A stretch of 7,091 nucleotides of DNA from an uncultured Eubacteriales bacterium (lineage in GTDB: Bacteria > Bacillota > Clostridia > Oscillospirales > CAG-272): assembly GCA_900550625.1 (NCBI GenBank), contig URSW01000086.1, forward strand, positions 1 to 7,091, in the 5' to 3' direction. The stretch's first letter is position 1. Each line of letters opens with the position of its first letter. Shown piece by piece: positions 1-6,284 of the stretch. The notes beneath the pieces were generated by a model that searched no databases, was not told where the DNA came from, and was given only the letters and a program-made list of their open reading frames with translations. A program made the translations under genes and the position numbers.

Positions 1-335
1 AGCTGAAGCAGATTCCCTTCGTATTCGGAGACGCCGACGAGCCTGTGGTCACCTACGGTCGCTATATGCCCGGCGAGGCGGTATTCTGCAACGTATTCCG
101 CAATCCCGAGGGATTCTCGATGCTCACCGCTCCCGTGACCATGCTTGACACCCATGAAGATCATTTCGAAGGAACGGTCCGCGGTTGGATGAAGCCTCAT
201 ATGCCGCTTCCCGAATTTCTTGAAAAGATATCGCGTGCGGGAGTTACTCACCACAGTTCTCTTGTATACGGTGCCACGACGGACGAAATCGAATTCTTCG
301 CAAAGCTTGTCGGTCTTAAGACCGTAAGCATATGA
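1..335 (+). CDS. Sugar isomerase, L-fucose/L-arabinose isomerase superfamily, C-terminal fragment
   Basis: This reading frame is already open at base 3 and runs 110 codons to a TGA at 333-335, so only the C-terminal part of the protein is present. The GTG at base 45 is internal and not the start, because the frame continues upstream as LKQIPFVFGDADEP. The family interconverts aldoses and ketoses using a metal ion in the cytoplasm. The visible part matches the C-terminal domain: a glycine and proline-rich stretch and, near the end, GVTHHSS, which resembles the conserved His-His region of L-arabinose isomerase (catalytic His450 in E. coli AraA). After it comes a short helix and the typical hydrophobic end GLKTVSI. 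The substrate cannot be read from this fragment; a fucose, arabinose or other sugar isomerase are all possible. The sugar-type binding protein that follows in the same direction fits a carbohydrate-use locus. No clear terminator follows the stop codon. Confidence 0.75.
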   Translation, partial: LKQIPFVFGDADEPVVTYGRYMPGEAVFCNVFRNPEGFSMLTAPVTMLDTHEDHFEGTVRGWMKPHMPLPEFLEKISRAGVTHHSSLVYGATTDEIEFFAKLVGLKTVSI

Positions 336-459
336 TCCGGCGATACAGTCTGTAATTCATCGCGAATTTCGCTGTGTACACCGCGTCCGATTCTGTTTAA
401 AAATTTATCCGTGATTTAACTCATATAACCTTGTGCGTAAGGTATTACAACAGAAAAAA

Positions 460-471
460 GTACTTCGGTAC
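460..471 (+). promoter_or_regulatory. Small cUUCGg hairpin in the leader of the binding-protein gene
   Basis: GTAC, TTCG, GTAC form a 4-bp stem closed by the very stable C(UUCG)G tetraloop. It lies 10 bases upstream of the ribosome binding site at 482-488, in an otherwise A-rich leader. It lacks a following T-run, so it is not a terminator. It may stabilise the 5' end of the mRNA; this is inference. I could not find a convincing -35/-10 pair in 336-495. TATAAC at 424-429 is the best -10-like sequence but has no good -35 partner. Confidence 0.3.
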
Positions 472-495
472 ATAATAAAATAGGAGAGAAAGAAT

Positions 496-2013
496 ATGAA
501 CAAGATTTCAGCAAGAATCATCGCGCTTCTTCTGTGTGCTTCGACTTCGGCTGTTGTGTTCTCGGCTTGTGCCAAAGACGACGGTCCCAAGAAAACAGTT
601 GATCCCACGGTCACAAAAGAAAACAACACCAAGGAGCCGACATTTGAGGATACATCCGAGTATGATGGGCAGAAGTTCACCATACTTCAGGCTCACGACG
701 GCAGCAACAAGGCGGAAAACTTCCACGACACCTACATAGCCTGCGAAGAACGTACCGGCGAGCCGATCAACGATGCGGTTATCGACCGTAACGAGAAGGT
801 CTTCGAGAAGTACGGCGTAACGATCGAGAAGCGCCAGGGCGGAGCGGGAGACGCCGCAACCGCTGCAAAATCCGGTACCGTTGACTTTGAGATGGTCTAC
901 GACTGGGGTATCCGTCAGACCACCAACGCAATGGACGGTTACTACTACGATTTCCAGCAGATACCGTACATCGATCTTAGTCAGAGCTATTGGGCACCGA
1001 GTGCTCAGGAAACCTTGAAGATCGCAGACAAGACGCTCATCACCACCTGCGACATCTCGATGAACCGAATCGGATATGCTTACTTTGTAATCTTCAACAA
1101 GGGCATTCTCGATCAGTTCAACGTTGAATATCCGTACTCCTACATTGAGCGCAACGACTGGACAGTCGACAACTATCTTGCGATCGCGGAGCAGTGCTAC
1201 TCCGATGTAAACGGTGATACCGTCATGGACGAAGAGGATATGTTCGGTGCATCTCCTTCGATCAATGGTCTTGCAAGCTGGGCAGGATGCAGTGTAAACG
1301 GGCTTATCAAAAACGAGGACGGCACATATTCGCTCAACGTATACACCGATCTTATCCGTAAGATTTACTCAGATTATAATGAGAGACTTGCTACCAATCA
1401 GGCTTATCCTCACGAGAACCTCGATTTTCTCAACGGGCGTGACTGGAGTCAGTACGACAACCAGTGGCAGGCTTACCGCGTTATCTCCTTCGGTGAGAAT
1501 CATTTTGCTCTCGACTCCACCACGATGCAGTACATCTCCGAGCTTTCCGCAGTCAAGGGACTTAACTACGGTATTGCTCCCAACCCCAAGATCAATAAAG
1601 ACCAGGAGCATTACTACCATTCTATTGATACCTGTGCTCCGATGTTCGCGGTTATGAAGAATGCCGATATGGACAAAGTAGGCATCATTCTTGAATACCT
1701 CACTTATCAGTCCGAGCAGTATCTCCTTCCCGCCTACTATGAGAAGACGATCAAGACCAATCAGCTTTGGGATGACCGAGACGCCGTTTCCGCAGATATC
1801 ATCCGCGACAATGTTTACTATTCTTGGACCGGTCTCTACTATCAGAACATCAAAAATGCGGAGGATGACGGTTGGGATCCCATCGGAACCATGCTCGGCG
1901 AAATGTGCGCATCCGGTAACTTTGCTTCCGTTTACAAAAAGTATGCCGATGCAGCTCAGACCTCTATCGACAAGTTCTACGACAAGATGCTCGAAATCGA
2001 CGTAAACAAGTAA
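496..2013 (+). CDS. Extracellular solute-binding lipoprotein (ABC-transporter type)
   Basis: This is a complete 505-residue protein with the features of a family 1-like solute-binding protein that captures a ligand, probably a carbohydrate, outside the cell for an ABC importer. It starts with a lipoprotein signal: K/R-rich N-terminus, hydrophobic segment at about 8-22, and lipobox FSAC with Cys25 as the predicted lipid-modified residue, followed by a charged, low-complexity linker to about residue 55. The mature part is rich in Trp and Tyr, as in sugar binders. Residues 237-248 (DVNGDTVMDEED) fit a calcium-binding EF-hand-like loop with Asp/Asn at positions 1, 3, 5, 9 and 12, a motif seen in clostridial relatives. 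The ATG at 496 is set by AGGAGAG at 482-488, 7 bases away. The gene ends in its own terminator and has no permease gene beside it, so it is either an orphan receptor or shares a transporter encoded elsewhere. The ligand is unknown. Confidence 0.85.
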   Translation: MNKISARIIALLLCASTSAVVFSACAKDDGPKKTVDPTVTKENNTKEPTFEDTSEYDGQKFTILQAHDGSNKAENFHDTYIACEERTGEPINDAVIDRNEKVFEKYGVTIEKRQGGAGDAATAAKSGTVDFEMVYDWGIRQTTNAMDGYYYDFQQIPYIDLSQSYWAPSAQETLKIADKTLITTCDISMNRIGYAYFVIFNKGILDQFNVEYPYSYIERNDWTVDNYLAIAEQCYSDVNGDTVMDEEDMFGASPSINGLASWAGCSVNGLIKNEDGTYSLNVYTDLIRKIYSDYNERLATNQAYPHENLDFLNGRDWSQYDNQWQAYRVISFGENHFALDSTTMQYISELSAVKGLNYGIAPNPKINKDQEHYYHSIDTCAPMFAVMKNADMDKVGIILEYLTYQSEQYLLPAYYEKTIKTNQLWDDRDAVSADIIRDNVYYSWTGLYYQNIKNAEDDGWDPIGTMLGEMCASGNFASVYKKYADAAQTSIDKFYDKMLEIDVNK

Positions 2014-2032
2014 TACGCAAATCAAAAAGCTG

Positions 2033-2071
2033 AACAGCGGTATAACCTTTCGGTTATACCGCTGTTTTTTT
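2033..2071 (+). terminator. Intrinsic terminator of the solute-binding protein gene
   Basis: A perfect 15-bp inverted repeat (AACAGCGGTATAACC at 2033-2047, its complement at 2052-2066) closes a TTTC loop and runs into seven T residues at 2065-2071. It begins 20 bases after the stop codon at 2011-2013. The stem starts with AA and ends with TT, but the A-run on the left side is short, so it should work mainly for plus-strand transcripts. Confidence 0.95.
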
Positions 2072-2090
2072 ACTGCAGCATCATAATGCG

Positions 2091-2133
2091 CGCGCCGAAC
2101 TTCAGTGAACGAGTTTTTCGAAAGTCCGGCGTG
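2091..2133. repeat. Imperfect inverted repeat in the convergent gap
   Basis: CGCGCCG at 2091-2097 pairs with CGGCGTG at 2127-2133 (one G-T wobble), and ACTT at 2099-2102 pairs with AAGT at 2122-2125, with an A/C mismatch between the two helices. The 19-base loop is 2103-2121. No T-run follows on either strand, so it is not a standard terminator. It may be a structured 3' end or a chance repeat. Confidence 0.3.
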
Positions 2134-2207
2134 AGATGTTTTATATTCCGTTTTTCATCACAACCGCTGTATGCATGAGCAGACGGCGTTTTGAATTATT
2201 CGTAAAT

Positions 2208-2249
2208 GCACACAGACAGACCGTCATTCGACAGTCTTTGTCAGTGTGC
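2208..2249. repeat. Long imperfect hairpin downstream of the LCMT methyltransferase gene
   Basis: This 42-base symmetrical inverted repeat starts GCACAC and ends GTGTGC. Inside it, GACA pairs with TGTC, GAC with GTC, and GTC with GAC around an ATTC loop; single mismatches and one 2-base bulge separate the helices, giving 16 base pairs. It begins 19 bases beyond the stop codon of the minus-strand gene at 2268, where a transcription end would be expected. On the minus strand it is followed by ATTTACG and not by a U-run, so it could be a weak terminator, an mRNA 3'-end stabiliser or an unrelated repeat. Confidence 0.45.
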
Positions 2250-2267
2250 CGATGCCGAATAACTCTG

Positions 2268-3179
2268 TCATCTGCGCTTCAGGCATGCTCGGACGTATCC
2301 GATATGCTCAAATGCGCTCAAGCCGTCCGTTCTTTCGGAGAAATACCGTTTTTGAATATCATGGCTTCCAAGATGCTCGTACACAAGAAAGCCGTGATCT
2401 GCAAGCATAAGCTCCAGACTCATCTGATCGAAGCCCGATTTCATCTCTTCCCCGCCCGCTTTCGCCATTGCAAGCATATTCCGGACGCGCTTCACATCCG
2501 AAAGGAAGAGTCCCGCGTAGGCATAATCGAACACGAGATCGCTGCCGTCGGCGGAAAGCGAAGCAATGCAGTCGAGCATCTTTTCTATATCGTCACGGCA
2601 GAGGTACATACTCACGCCAAGCCATGAGAAAAACGTCTTTTTTCGGGGATCGAAGCCGCTTTCGAGAAGCGCTTCCCGCAGATCATCCTTCGTAAAATCG
2701 ACGGGAACAAAATGAAGTCCGTCGGGAATCTGCCAACGTGCGTGTTCGATACGCGATTTCTTATCCGCCTGCGTGAGCGGGTGATCCACCTCAAAAATCT
2801 CGCACCGACCTGCGAATCCGGGATTTCTGAAAGCAAAAGTATCCATTCCCGCTCCGAGGATGACATACTGCTTCGTGCCCGTTCTCACCGCCGTTTTCAG
2901 CGACTCCTCGCAAAATGCGGCGCGTCCGAGCGGTGTAGGCGCGATCTGCGTGTTCACGAGGTATTCGAGAATCTTTTCGTTGCTCTCAAATTTCCCATTC
3001 ATCTCCGGTGCAAAAAAGTCGATCCCGCCGAGTATGTACCCTGCGATCGACCTGTATTCATCATCCGTCATGAGTTCTCTCGCCTTGAAGTCGTCGAAAA
3101 CCGGATTCTCCGCATTTTCCGAATGATATGCTCTGCCGAATGACGACATAAGCGATGTAATGCTTGATCTCTGTTCCAC
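2268..3179 (-). CDS. SAM-dependent methyltransferase, leucine carboxyl methyltransferase (LCMT/TcmP) family
   Basis: This is a complete 303-residue cytoplasmic protein that matches the LCMT family (Pfam LCM). That family includes eukaryotic protein phosphatase 2A leucine carboxyl methyltransferase and bacterial O-methyltransferases such as TcmP of polyketide pathways. The SAM-binding motif I is clear: VILGAGMDTFAFR at 106-118, where the Asp-Thr after the glycine loop is typical of this family. EVDHP at 130-134 is the motif II acidic site, VDFTK lies at 160-164, and WLGVSMYL at 186-193 is the usual post-II/IV block. The start is GTG at 3179, supported by AAAGGAG at 3186-3192, six bases away. 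The gene is last in the minus-strand cluster, 21 bases after the small-protein gene. The substrate is unknown; in bacteria these enzymes often act on carboxyl or hydroxyl groups of small molecules. Confidence 0.85.
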   Translation of the reverse strand: MEQRSSITSLMSSFGRAYHSENAENPVFDDFKARELMTDDEYRSIAGYILGGIDFFAPEMNGKFESNEKILEYLVNTQIAPTPLGRAAFCEESLKTAVRTGTKQYVILGAGMDTFAFRNPGFAGRCEIFEVDHPLTQADKKSRIEHARWQIPDGLHFVPVDFTKDDLREALLESGFDPRKKTFFSWLGVSMYLCRDDIEKMLDCIASLSADGSDLVFDYAYAGLFLSDVKRVRNMLAMAKAGGEEMKSGFDQMSLELMLADHGFLVYEHLGSHDIQKRYFSERTDGLSAFEHIGYVRACLKRR

Positions 3180-3185
3180 TCTGTA

Positions 3186-3192
3186 CTCCTTT
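3186..3192 (-). promoter_or_regulatory. Ribosome binding site that fixes the GTG start of the LCMT-family gene
   Basis: On the minus strand the sequence reads AAAGGAG, six bases, then GTG. It is the best Shine-Dalgarno match in the window and favours the GTG at 3179 over later in-frame Met codons. Confidence 0.8.
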
Positions 3193-3200
3193 ATTTTGAT

Positions 3201-3410
3201 TCAGTCCTGTATTCTTACAAATTCAACGCTTTTATTTTTCATCGATATTTTACCGACGCGCCATCCGTATTCCTCAAGCTCCTTTTTGAAATTCAGAAAC
3301 GAATGGTCGATCGGCACGCCGGAAACCGACGATACCTTGTCAAAGGTCAGATTGATGCTGTTCTCGCCTTGCCGAGCGACGTATTCCCAAAGCTTATCGT
3401 ATTTACTCAC
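3201..3410 (-). CDS. Conserved 69-residue small protein of unknown function (YDKLWEY family)
   Basis: The product begins MSKYDKLWEYV and contains GVPIDHSFLNFKKELEEYGW followed by VGKISMKNKSVEFV. I recognise this pattern as a small cytoplasmic protein often seen in Firmicutes genomes as a domain of unknown function, with no established activity. It is mixed alpha/beta with no signal peptide, membrane segment or cysteines. The start is GTG at 3410, with AAGGAG at 3420-3425 nine bases upstream; the ATG at 3417-3415 is out of frame. It sits 14 bases after the GNAT-YoaP copy B stop codon and 21 bases before the LCMT-family gene, so it is probably co-transcribed with both. Its own ribosome binding site and compact spacing argue that it is a real gene. 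What it does for the cluster is unknown. Confidence 0.8.
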   Translation of the reverse strand: MSKYDKLWEYVARQGENSINLTFDKVSSVSGVPIDHSFLNFKKELEEYGWRVGKISMKNKSVEFVRIQD

Positions 3411-3419
3411 AGATCATCA

Positions 3420-3425
3420 CTCCTT
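3420..3425 (-). promoter_or_regulatory. Ribosome binding site of the small-protein gene, touching the copy B stop codon
   Basis: AAGGAG on the minus strand starts directly after copy B's stop codon and shares its last base (stop TGA at 3427-3425). The spacing to the GTG at 3410 is nine bases. This arrangement is typical of translational coupling in an operon. Confidence 0.65.
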
Positions 3426-4180
3426 CAGCCCATGACTTCATCCATGATTTTTTCAAATTTGCTAACGGACTGAATCTCGTGCGTGATGAACTTTCCGTCG
3501 TAATACAGCGCAAATGCGGTAAACGGGCACCGGGCGTTCCGCGCTTCTTCCCTGCCTCCGAAATGGACATCGGTAAACGAAACGTCCCTTGCCTGTGCAG
3601 CTGCCTTCAAAAGCGGCACATACTTTGCGGTAAACGGACATTGCGATGTATAAGTGACGTAAAAGCCTTTCGGCATCGCATGAACTTCGTTTACGCAGGA
3701 GCGAAATCGCGGCTTCGCCGCGCCGTCGGAAAAAGGAAGATACCACAGCTCAAAATACGGATCTGCTGAGTCGGCAAGCCGAAAGCCCTTATATCCGAGG
3801 TACTTCGGATCGGAGAGAAAGCCCTTTTTCTTCTTAGATGAAATTACGGCAAGTCCTTTCTTCCCCTTCTCACGGCTGTCGCGAATACATTCATCCAAAA
3901 GCTCGGTCGAGTATCCGTGACCCTTGAACTGCCCCGACACCCACATGCAGTCTATATACATATACTCCGGGGCATCGACCGGCGCCCATGCATATTCCGC
4001 AGGGATATACTCGATAAAACATTTCCCGCGCACGTTCCCCTTGAGGAAGACAAGCCCTTCGTCGAGGCGCTCGGCAAGCCATGCTTTTTTGGATGAAACC
4101 TGAATGTCCTTATTGTTTGAGATTGCACAGCAGATATGCTCGCGCTCCAGATTTTCGTGAGTCAGTCTGACAAGCTCCAT
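3425..4180 (-). CDS. GNAT N-acetyltransferase with C-terminal YoaP-like domain (copy B)
   Basis: This is a complete 251-residue protein, the same length as Bacillus subtilis YoaP as I recall it. Residues 1 to about 145 form a GNAT fold that would move an acetyl group from acetyl-CoA to an amine. The acetyl-CoA binding motif A is intact: WVSGQFKGHGY at 80-90, with the Q-x-x-G-x-G pattern (Gln84, Gly87, Gly89). From about 170 to 250 lies the YoaP-like, thioredoxin-like domain, with TSQCPFTAKYV (Cys181) and a second CPFT at 218-221. The end YYDGKFITHEIQS is characteristic. Cys17-Cys18 near the N-terminus are shared with copy A. The ATG at 4180 has GGAG at 4187-4190, six bases away. It follows the broken ICMT-like gene by 33 bases and precedes the small-protein gene by 14. 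The substrate is unknown, and no catalytic role for the cysteines is established. Confidence 0.87.
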   Translation of the reverse strand: MELVRLTHENLEREHICCAISNNKDIQVSSKKAWLAERLDEGLVFLKGNVRGKCFIEYIPAEYAWAPVDAPEYMYIDCMWVSGQFKGHGYSTELLDECIRDSREKGKKGLAVISSKKKKGFLSDPKYLGYKGFRLADSADPYFELWYLPFSDGAAKPRFRSCVNEVHAMPKGFYVTYTSQCPFTAKYVPLLKAAAQARDVSFTDVHFGGREEARNARCPFTAFALYYDGKFITHEIQSVSKFEKIMDEVMG

Positions 4181-4213
4181 ATATTTCTCCGTTTCTTTAA
4201 TCTGTCGACACCG

Positions 4214-4815
4214 TCACATTCTGCCGAGGTAACGGAACACACGCTTTTTGTACGAAAGATACTCTTCTCCGAAGGTCGATGCCATGTACCGCTCTTCCTG
4301 CAGTATCTGCAGATGAAGCATGACGACGACTAACGCGGTAAACGCTCCGGTCAGGATATTGCAGTACATGTAAAGCACGCCTATGTACATAAGATCGAAT
4401 CCGAGGAACGCGGGATTGCGGCAGAATGCGTAGATCCCTCCGGTAACAAGCTCGGTCTTGTCTTTTTCCGGGATGCCCGCGCGCCAGCTATCCTTCATGC
4501 AAAGCACGGCAATGAGAAATATGCATCCCCGATGAGTGCGATAAGAAAGCCTGTAAAGCGCGCACCCGACGGCAGGCAGCTCCAATCGAGGCACACGGAA
4601 ACAAGCTGTGCCGGAACGATTCCCGGCGCAGCGGCGGACATCTGGATTTCGACGGTATGCAGTCCTTTTTCCCTTCGCCGTCCTATCTGACGGGTCCGTA
4701 TGCCGTGCCTTTTCTGAACGAACATTTTCGTAAGGTAAACGGCGTAAAAAATCAGCAGAACCGCAACGGTTAAAATCCGATACGGCTACATCTTTTCAAA
4801 ATTTCCGTATATCAT
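4214..4815 (-). pseudogene. Isoprenylcysteine carboxyl methyltransferase (ICMT)-like membrane protein, broken by an amber codon and a frameshift
   Basis: Joined across its lesions, this encodes about 200 residues of a membrane-bound SAM methyltransferase related to ICMT and phospholipid methyltransferases. The ATG at 4815 has GGGAGG at 4821-4826, five bases away, and overlaps the upstream stop codon as ATGA. It begins MIYGNFEKM, then meets an in-frame TAG at 4786-4788. The same frame resumes as PYRILTVAVLLIFYAVYLTK, a hydrophobic segment, and continues through KRHGIRTRQIG and FLIALIGDA. Near 4520-4528 homology moves to another frame: IFLIAVLCMKDSWRAGIPEK, the signature GIYAFCRNPAFLGF (the family RHPxY-like motif), and the C-terminal block EERYMASTFGEEYLSYKK, ending at the TGA at 4214. 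One missing base would restore the frame. The two open pieces at 4495-4725 and 4214-4594 are therefore parts of one gene. The second piece holds the catalytic region but lacks the N-terminal membrane segments. Sequencing error is an alternative, but two errors in 600 bases would be needed. Confidence 0.8.
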
Positions 4816-5558
4816 GAAAGCCTCCCGATTATTTTTTTGAGTGCGGTCGGGTCTATCTGATTAACGGTGATGAATTTACCGTTAAAGAACACCGCCCAAT
4901 TATTAAACACACACGGCAGTGACTTCGCCTGTGATAGTGACTCGACATGAATAAAGCGGCACTCTATTCCCTCCGCCGCGCAGTATGCCCCGAGCTTTTC
5001 GACGCGCTGAAGTATGTACGGACACTGATCGCCGTAATAGACGGTAAGTCCCGTGTCCGGTATGCTCTGCTTTTTGGCATTCGGAGCAAACTGCGGATGT
5101 GTTCCGTCAAAGCTCAGCGCCAAAAGCTCGTATTCCCCTGCGGTATCGACCGTGGTAAATCCGTACTTTTTGGCAAAGCTCTGATCGGAAAGCCACGATT
5201 TCTGTTTGGTCGATCCGAGCATACATATGCCCGATTTTTCCTTTGCCTTTGCATCCGCGATGCAGTATTCCATCAGGCTGCTTCCGTAACCGTGGCCTTT
5301 TGCAAGAACCCACAGGCAATAAATGTACAGATACCTTTCCCCGATAACCGGAACCCACGCAGTCTCAAGCGGAGCGTACTCGATAAAAACGCATTCCTTT
5401 GCGTCGAGCTTGCGGAACACATGGCCTTTACCGAGCCGCTCTGCAAGCCACGCGCGCTTTGCTTCAACTCCGGGACGGGCTTTCTTTGTGCGGATAATGC
5501 AGCAAAGATTTTCCTCCGCTAAATTATCGGGAGTAAGATTTATAAATTCTGCATCCAA
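4812..5558 (-). CDS. GNAT N-acetyltransferase with C-terminal YoaP-like domain (copy A), altered CoA-binding motif
   Basis: This 248-residue protein is a diverged paralogue of copy B, with the same order: GNAT part (about 1-150) then the YoaP-like thioredoxin-fold domain (about 165-248). Shared landmarks are DNLAEENLCC near the N-terminus, KRAWLAERLGKG, FIEYAPLETAWVPV, GDQCPYIL (Cys179) and FFNGKFIT near the end. Motif A reads WVLAKGHGY at 83-91, two residues shorter than WVSGQFKGHGY in copy B, and lacks the Gln/Arg that opens the usual Q/R-x-x-G-x-G/A signature. Acetyl-CoA binding may be weakened. The second CPFT of copy B is CVFN here (Cys216). The start is taken as TTG at 5558, which aligns with copy B's Met; only a weak GAGAA (5565-5569) lies six bases upstream. 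It follows the TetR gene by 78 bases, and its stop overlaps the ICMT-like start as ATGA. Confidence 0.82.
   Translation of the reverse strand: MDAEFINLTPDNLAEENLCCIIRTKKARPGVEAKRAWLAERLGKGHVFRKLDAKECVFIEYAPLETAWVPVIGERYLYIYCLWVLAKGHGYGSSLMEYCIADAKAKEKSGICMLGSTKQKSWLSDQSFAKKYGFTTVDTAGEYELLALSFDGTHPQFAPNAKKQSIPDTGLTVYYGDQCPYILQRVEKLGAYCAAEGIECRFIHVESLSQAKSLPCVFNNWAVFFNGKFITVNQIDPTALKKIIGRLS
4821..4826 (-). promoter_or_regulatory. Ribosome binding site that identifies the true start of the broken ICMT-like gene
   Basis: GGGAGG on the minus strand lies five bases before the ATG at 4815, inside the end of copy A. It shows that translation was meant to begin at 4815, upstream of the amber codon, and not at the internal ATG at 4725, which has no comparable site. 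Confidence 0.7.
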
Positions 5559-5613
5559 ATCCAGTTCTCTTTTCTTTCGTATTTACGCTATGGCTTGTCC
5601 CACGGCGTTTTTG

Positions 5614-5629
5614 CGAAACACGTCTTTCG
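5614..5629. promoter_or_regulatory. 16-bp imperfect palindrome between the TetR gene and the acetyltransferase gene
   Basis: The sequence CGAAACACGTCTTTCG is its own reverse complement except for one mismatched pair (positions 6 and 11). It is entirely intergenic, just after the TetR stop codon and 56 bases before the TTG start of copy A. Its size and symmetry fit a TetR-family operator, but it shares no obvious sequence with the repeats in the TetR promoter. No clear promoter or terminator is visible in 5559-5636. Confidence 0.3.
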
Positions 5630-5636
5630 GTTTCCG

Positions 5637-6254
5637 TTATTCTGCAACGATTTCACCGAATACGCGATCACGGTCAAAATCGTCGGACGTAAATCCGGGG
5701 ATCTCCTTTATGGATTTGCAGACGCTTACGCTGAATCCGGTGAGTATTCTGCCGATCTCATCCTCCGAATACGGGCAGTCTCCGGTAACTATAAGCGTAG
5801 CAAGGCTATGCACAACAAGCCACATATCTCTGAAGTAGCGATCCGCCTCCTCGGGAGTTATACGATATATCTCTTCAAGCGACGGACGAATCCGCTCACA
5901 CGAATGCTTCATCGCGTCAAACGCTCCGCCGCCGACGGAGGAACTCAGAAAAATCAGCCGGTAAAGCTGCGGCTCATTCTTCGCAAATCGGATGTACTGC
6001 ATTCCGAAGCCGTGAAACGGGATTGCCGACCGAAGACCCTCTTCCGAATATTTCTTATAAAGCTCGGAAGCCGCCTCCCGCACATCCGCCTTTACTTCAT
6101 CCATGGTTTTATAGTAGGAGAATATCGGTCTCGTGGAAACACCGAGTCTGTCCGCTATCGCTTTTGCGGTCAGAGCACCGATCCCACCCGCGCGAACAAC
6201 ATCAAGTGCGGCGCAAATTATCTCTTCCTTCATAAATTTATTTTTCGGAGCCAT
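5637..6254 (-). CDS. TetR/AcrR-family transcriptional regulator
   Basis: This is a complete 205-residue DNA-binding regulator. The N-terminal helix-turn-helix is clear: ALTAKAIADRLGVSTRPIFS at 27-46, followed by YYKTMDEV, the usual start of helix 4. The C-terminal ligand domain has QYIRFAKNEPQLYRLIF at 86-102 and WLVVHSLATLIVTG at 145-158, which resemble the WHG-type TetR C-terminal domain (Ser in place of Gly). Proteins of this family normally repress genes and let go when a small molecule binds. The ATG at 6254 has GAGGG at 6265-6269, 10 bases away. The gene is first in the minus-strand cluster, behind a near-consensus promoter with a palindrome and a direct repeat that could be its operator. 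Autoregulation and control of the downstream enzymes are inferred from this layout. The ligand is unknown. Confidence 0.9.
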   Translation of the reverse strand: MAPKNKFMKEEIICAALDVVRAGGIGALTAKAIADRLGVSTRPIFSYYKTMDEVKADVREAASELYKKYSEEGLRSAIPFHGFGMQYIRFAKNEPQLYRLIFLSSSVGGGAFDAMKHSCERIRPSLEEIYRITPEEADRYFRDMWLVVHSLATLIVTGDCPYSEDEIGRILTGFSVSVCKSIKEIPGFTSDDFDRDRVFGEIVAE

Positions 6255-6284
6255 ACAAAATCATCCCTCAATAATGCATTTTAT

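Noticed and set aside
336..495. Terminator after the isomerase or clear promoter for the binding-protein gene
   Set aside because: GCGAATTTCGC at about 362-372 is too short and has no T-run, and no -35/-10 pair with acceptable spacing was found.
1369..2025. 218-codon open frame on the minus strand inside the solute-binding protein gene
   Set aside because: It lies opposite a clearly coding gene with signal peptide and ribosome binding site, and its product has no recognisable domain. It is an antisense shadow.
2136..2627. 163-codon plus-strand open frame over the gap and the end of the LCMT-family gene
   Set aside because: Most of it is antisense to the conserved methyltransferase, and it contains the hairpin at 2208-2249. 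No motif or good ribosome binding site was seen.
4214..4594. Separate intact 126-residue methyltransferase beginning at the ATG at 4594
   Set aside because: Its first 25 or so residues read as out-of-frame sequence, whereas the other frame over the same bases continues the membrane protein. It is the 3' part of one broken gene.
4947..5522. 191-codon plus-strand open frame opposite GNAT-YoaP copy A
   Set aside because: The minus-strand frame shows strong similarity to its paralogue; the plus-strand product is Arg/Cys-rich without motifs.
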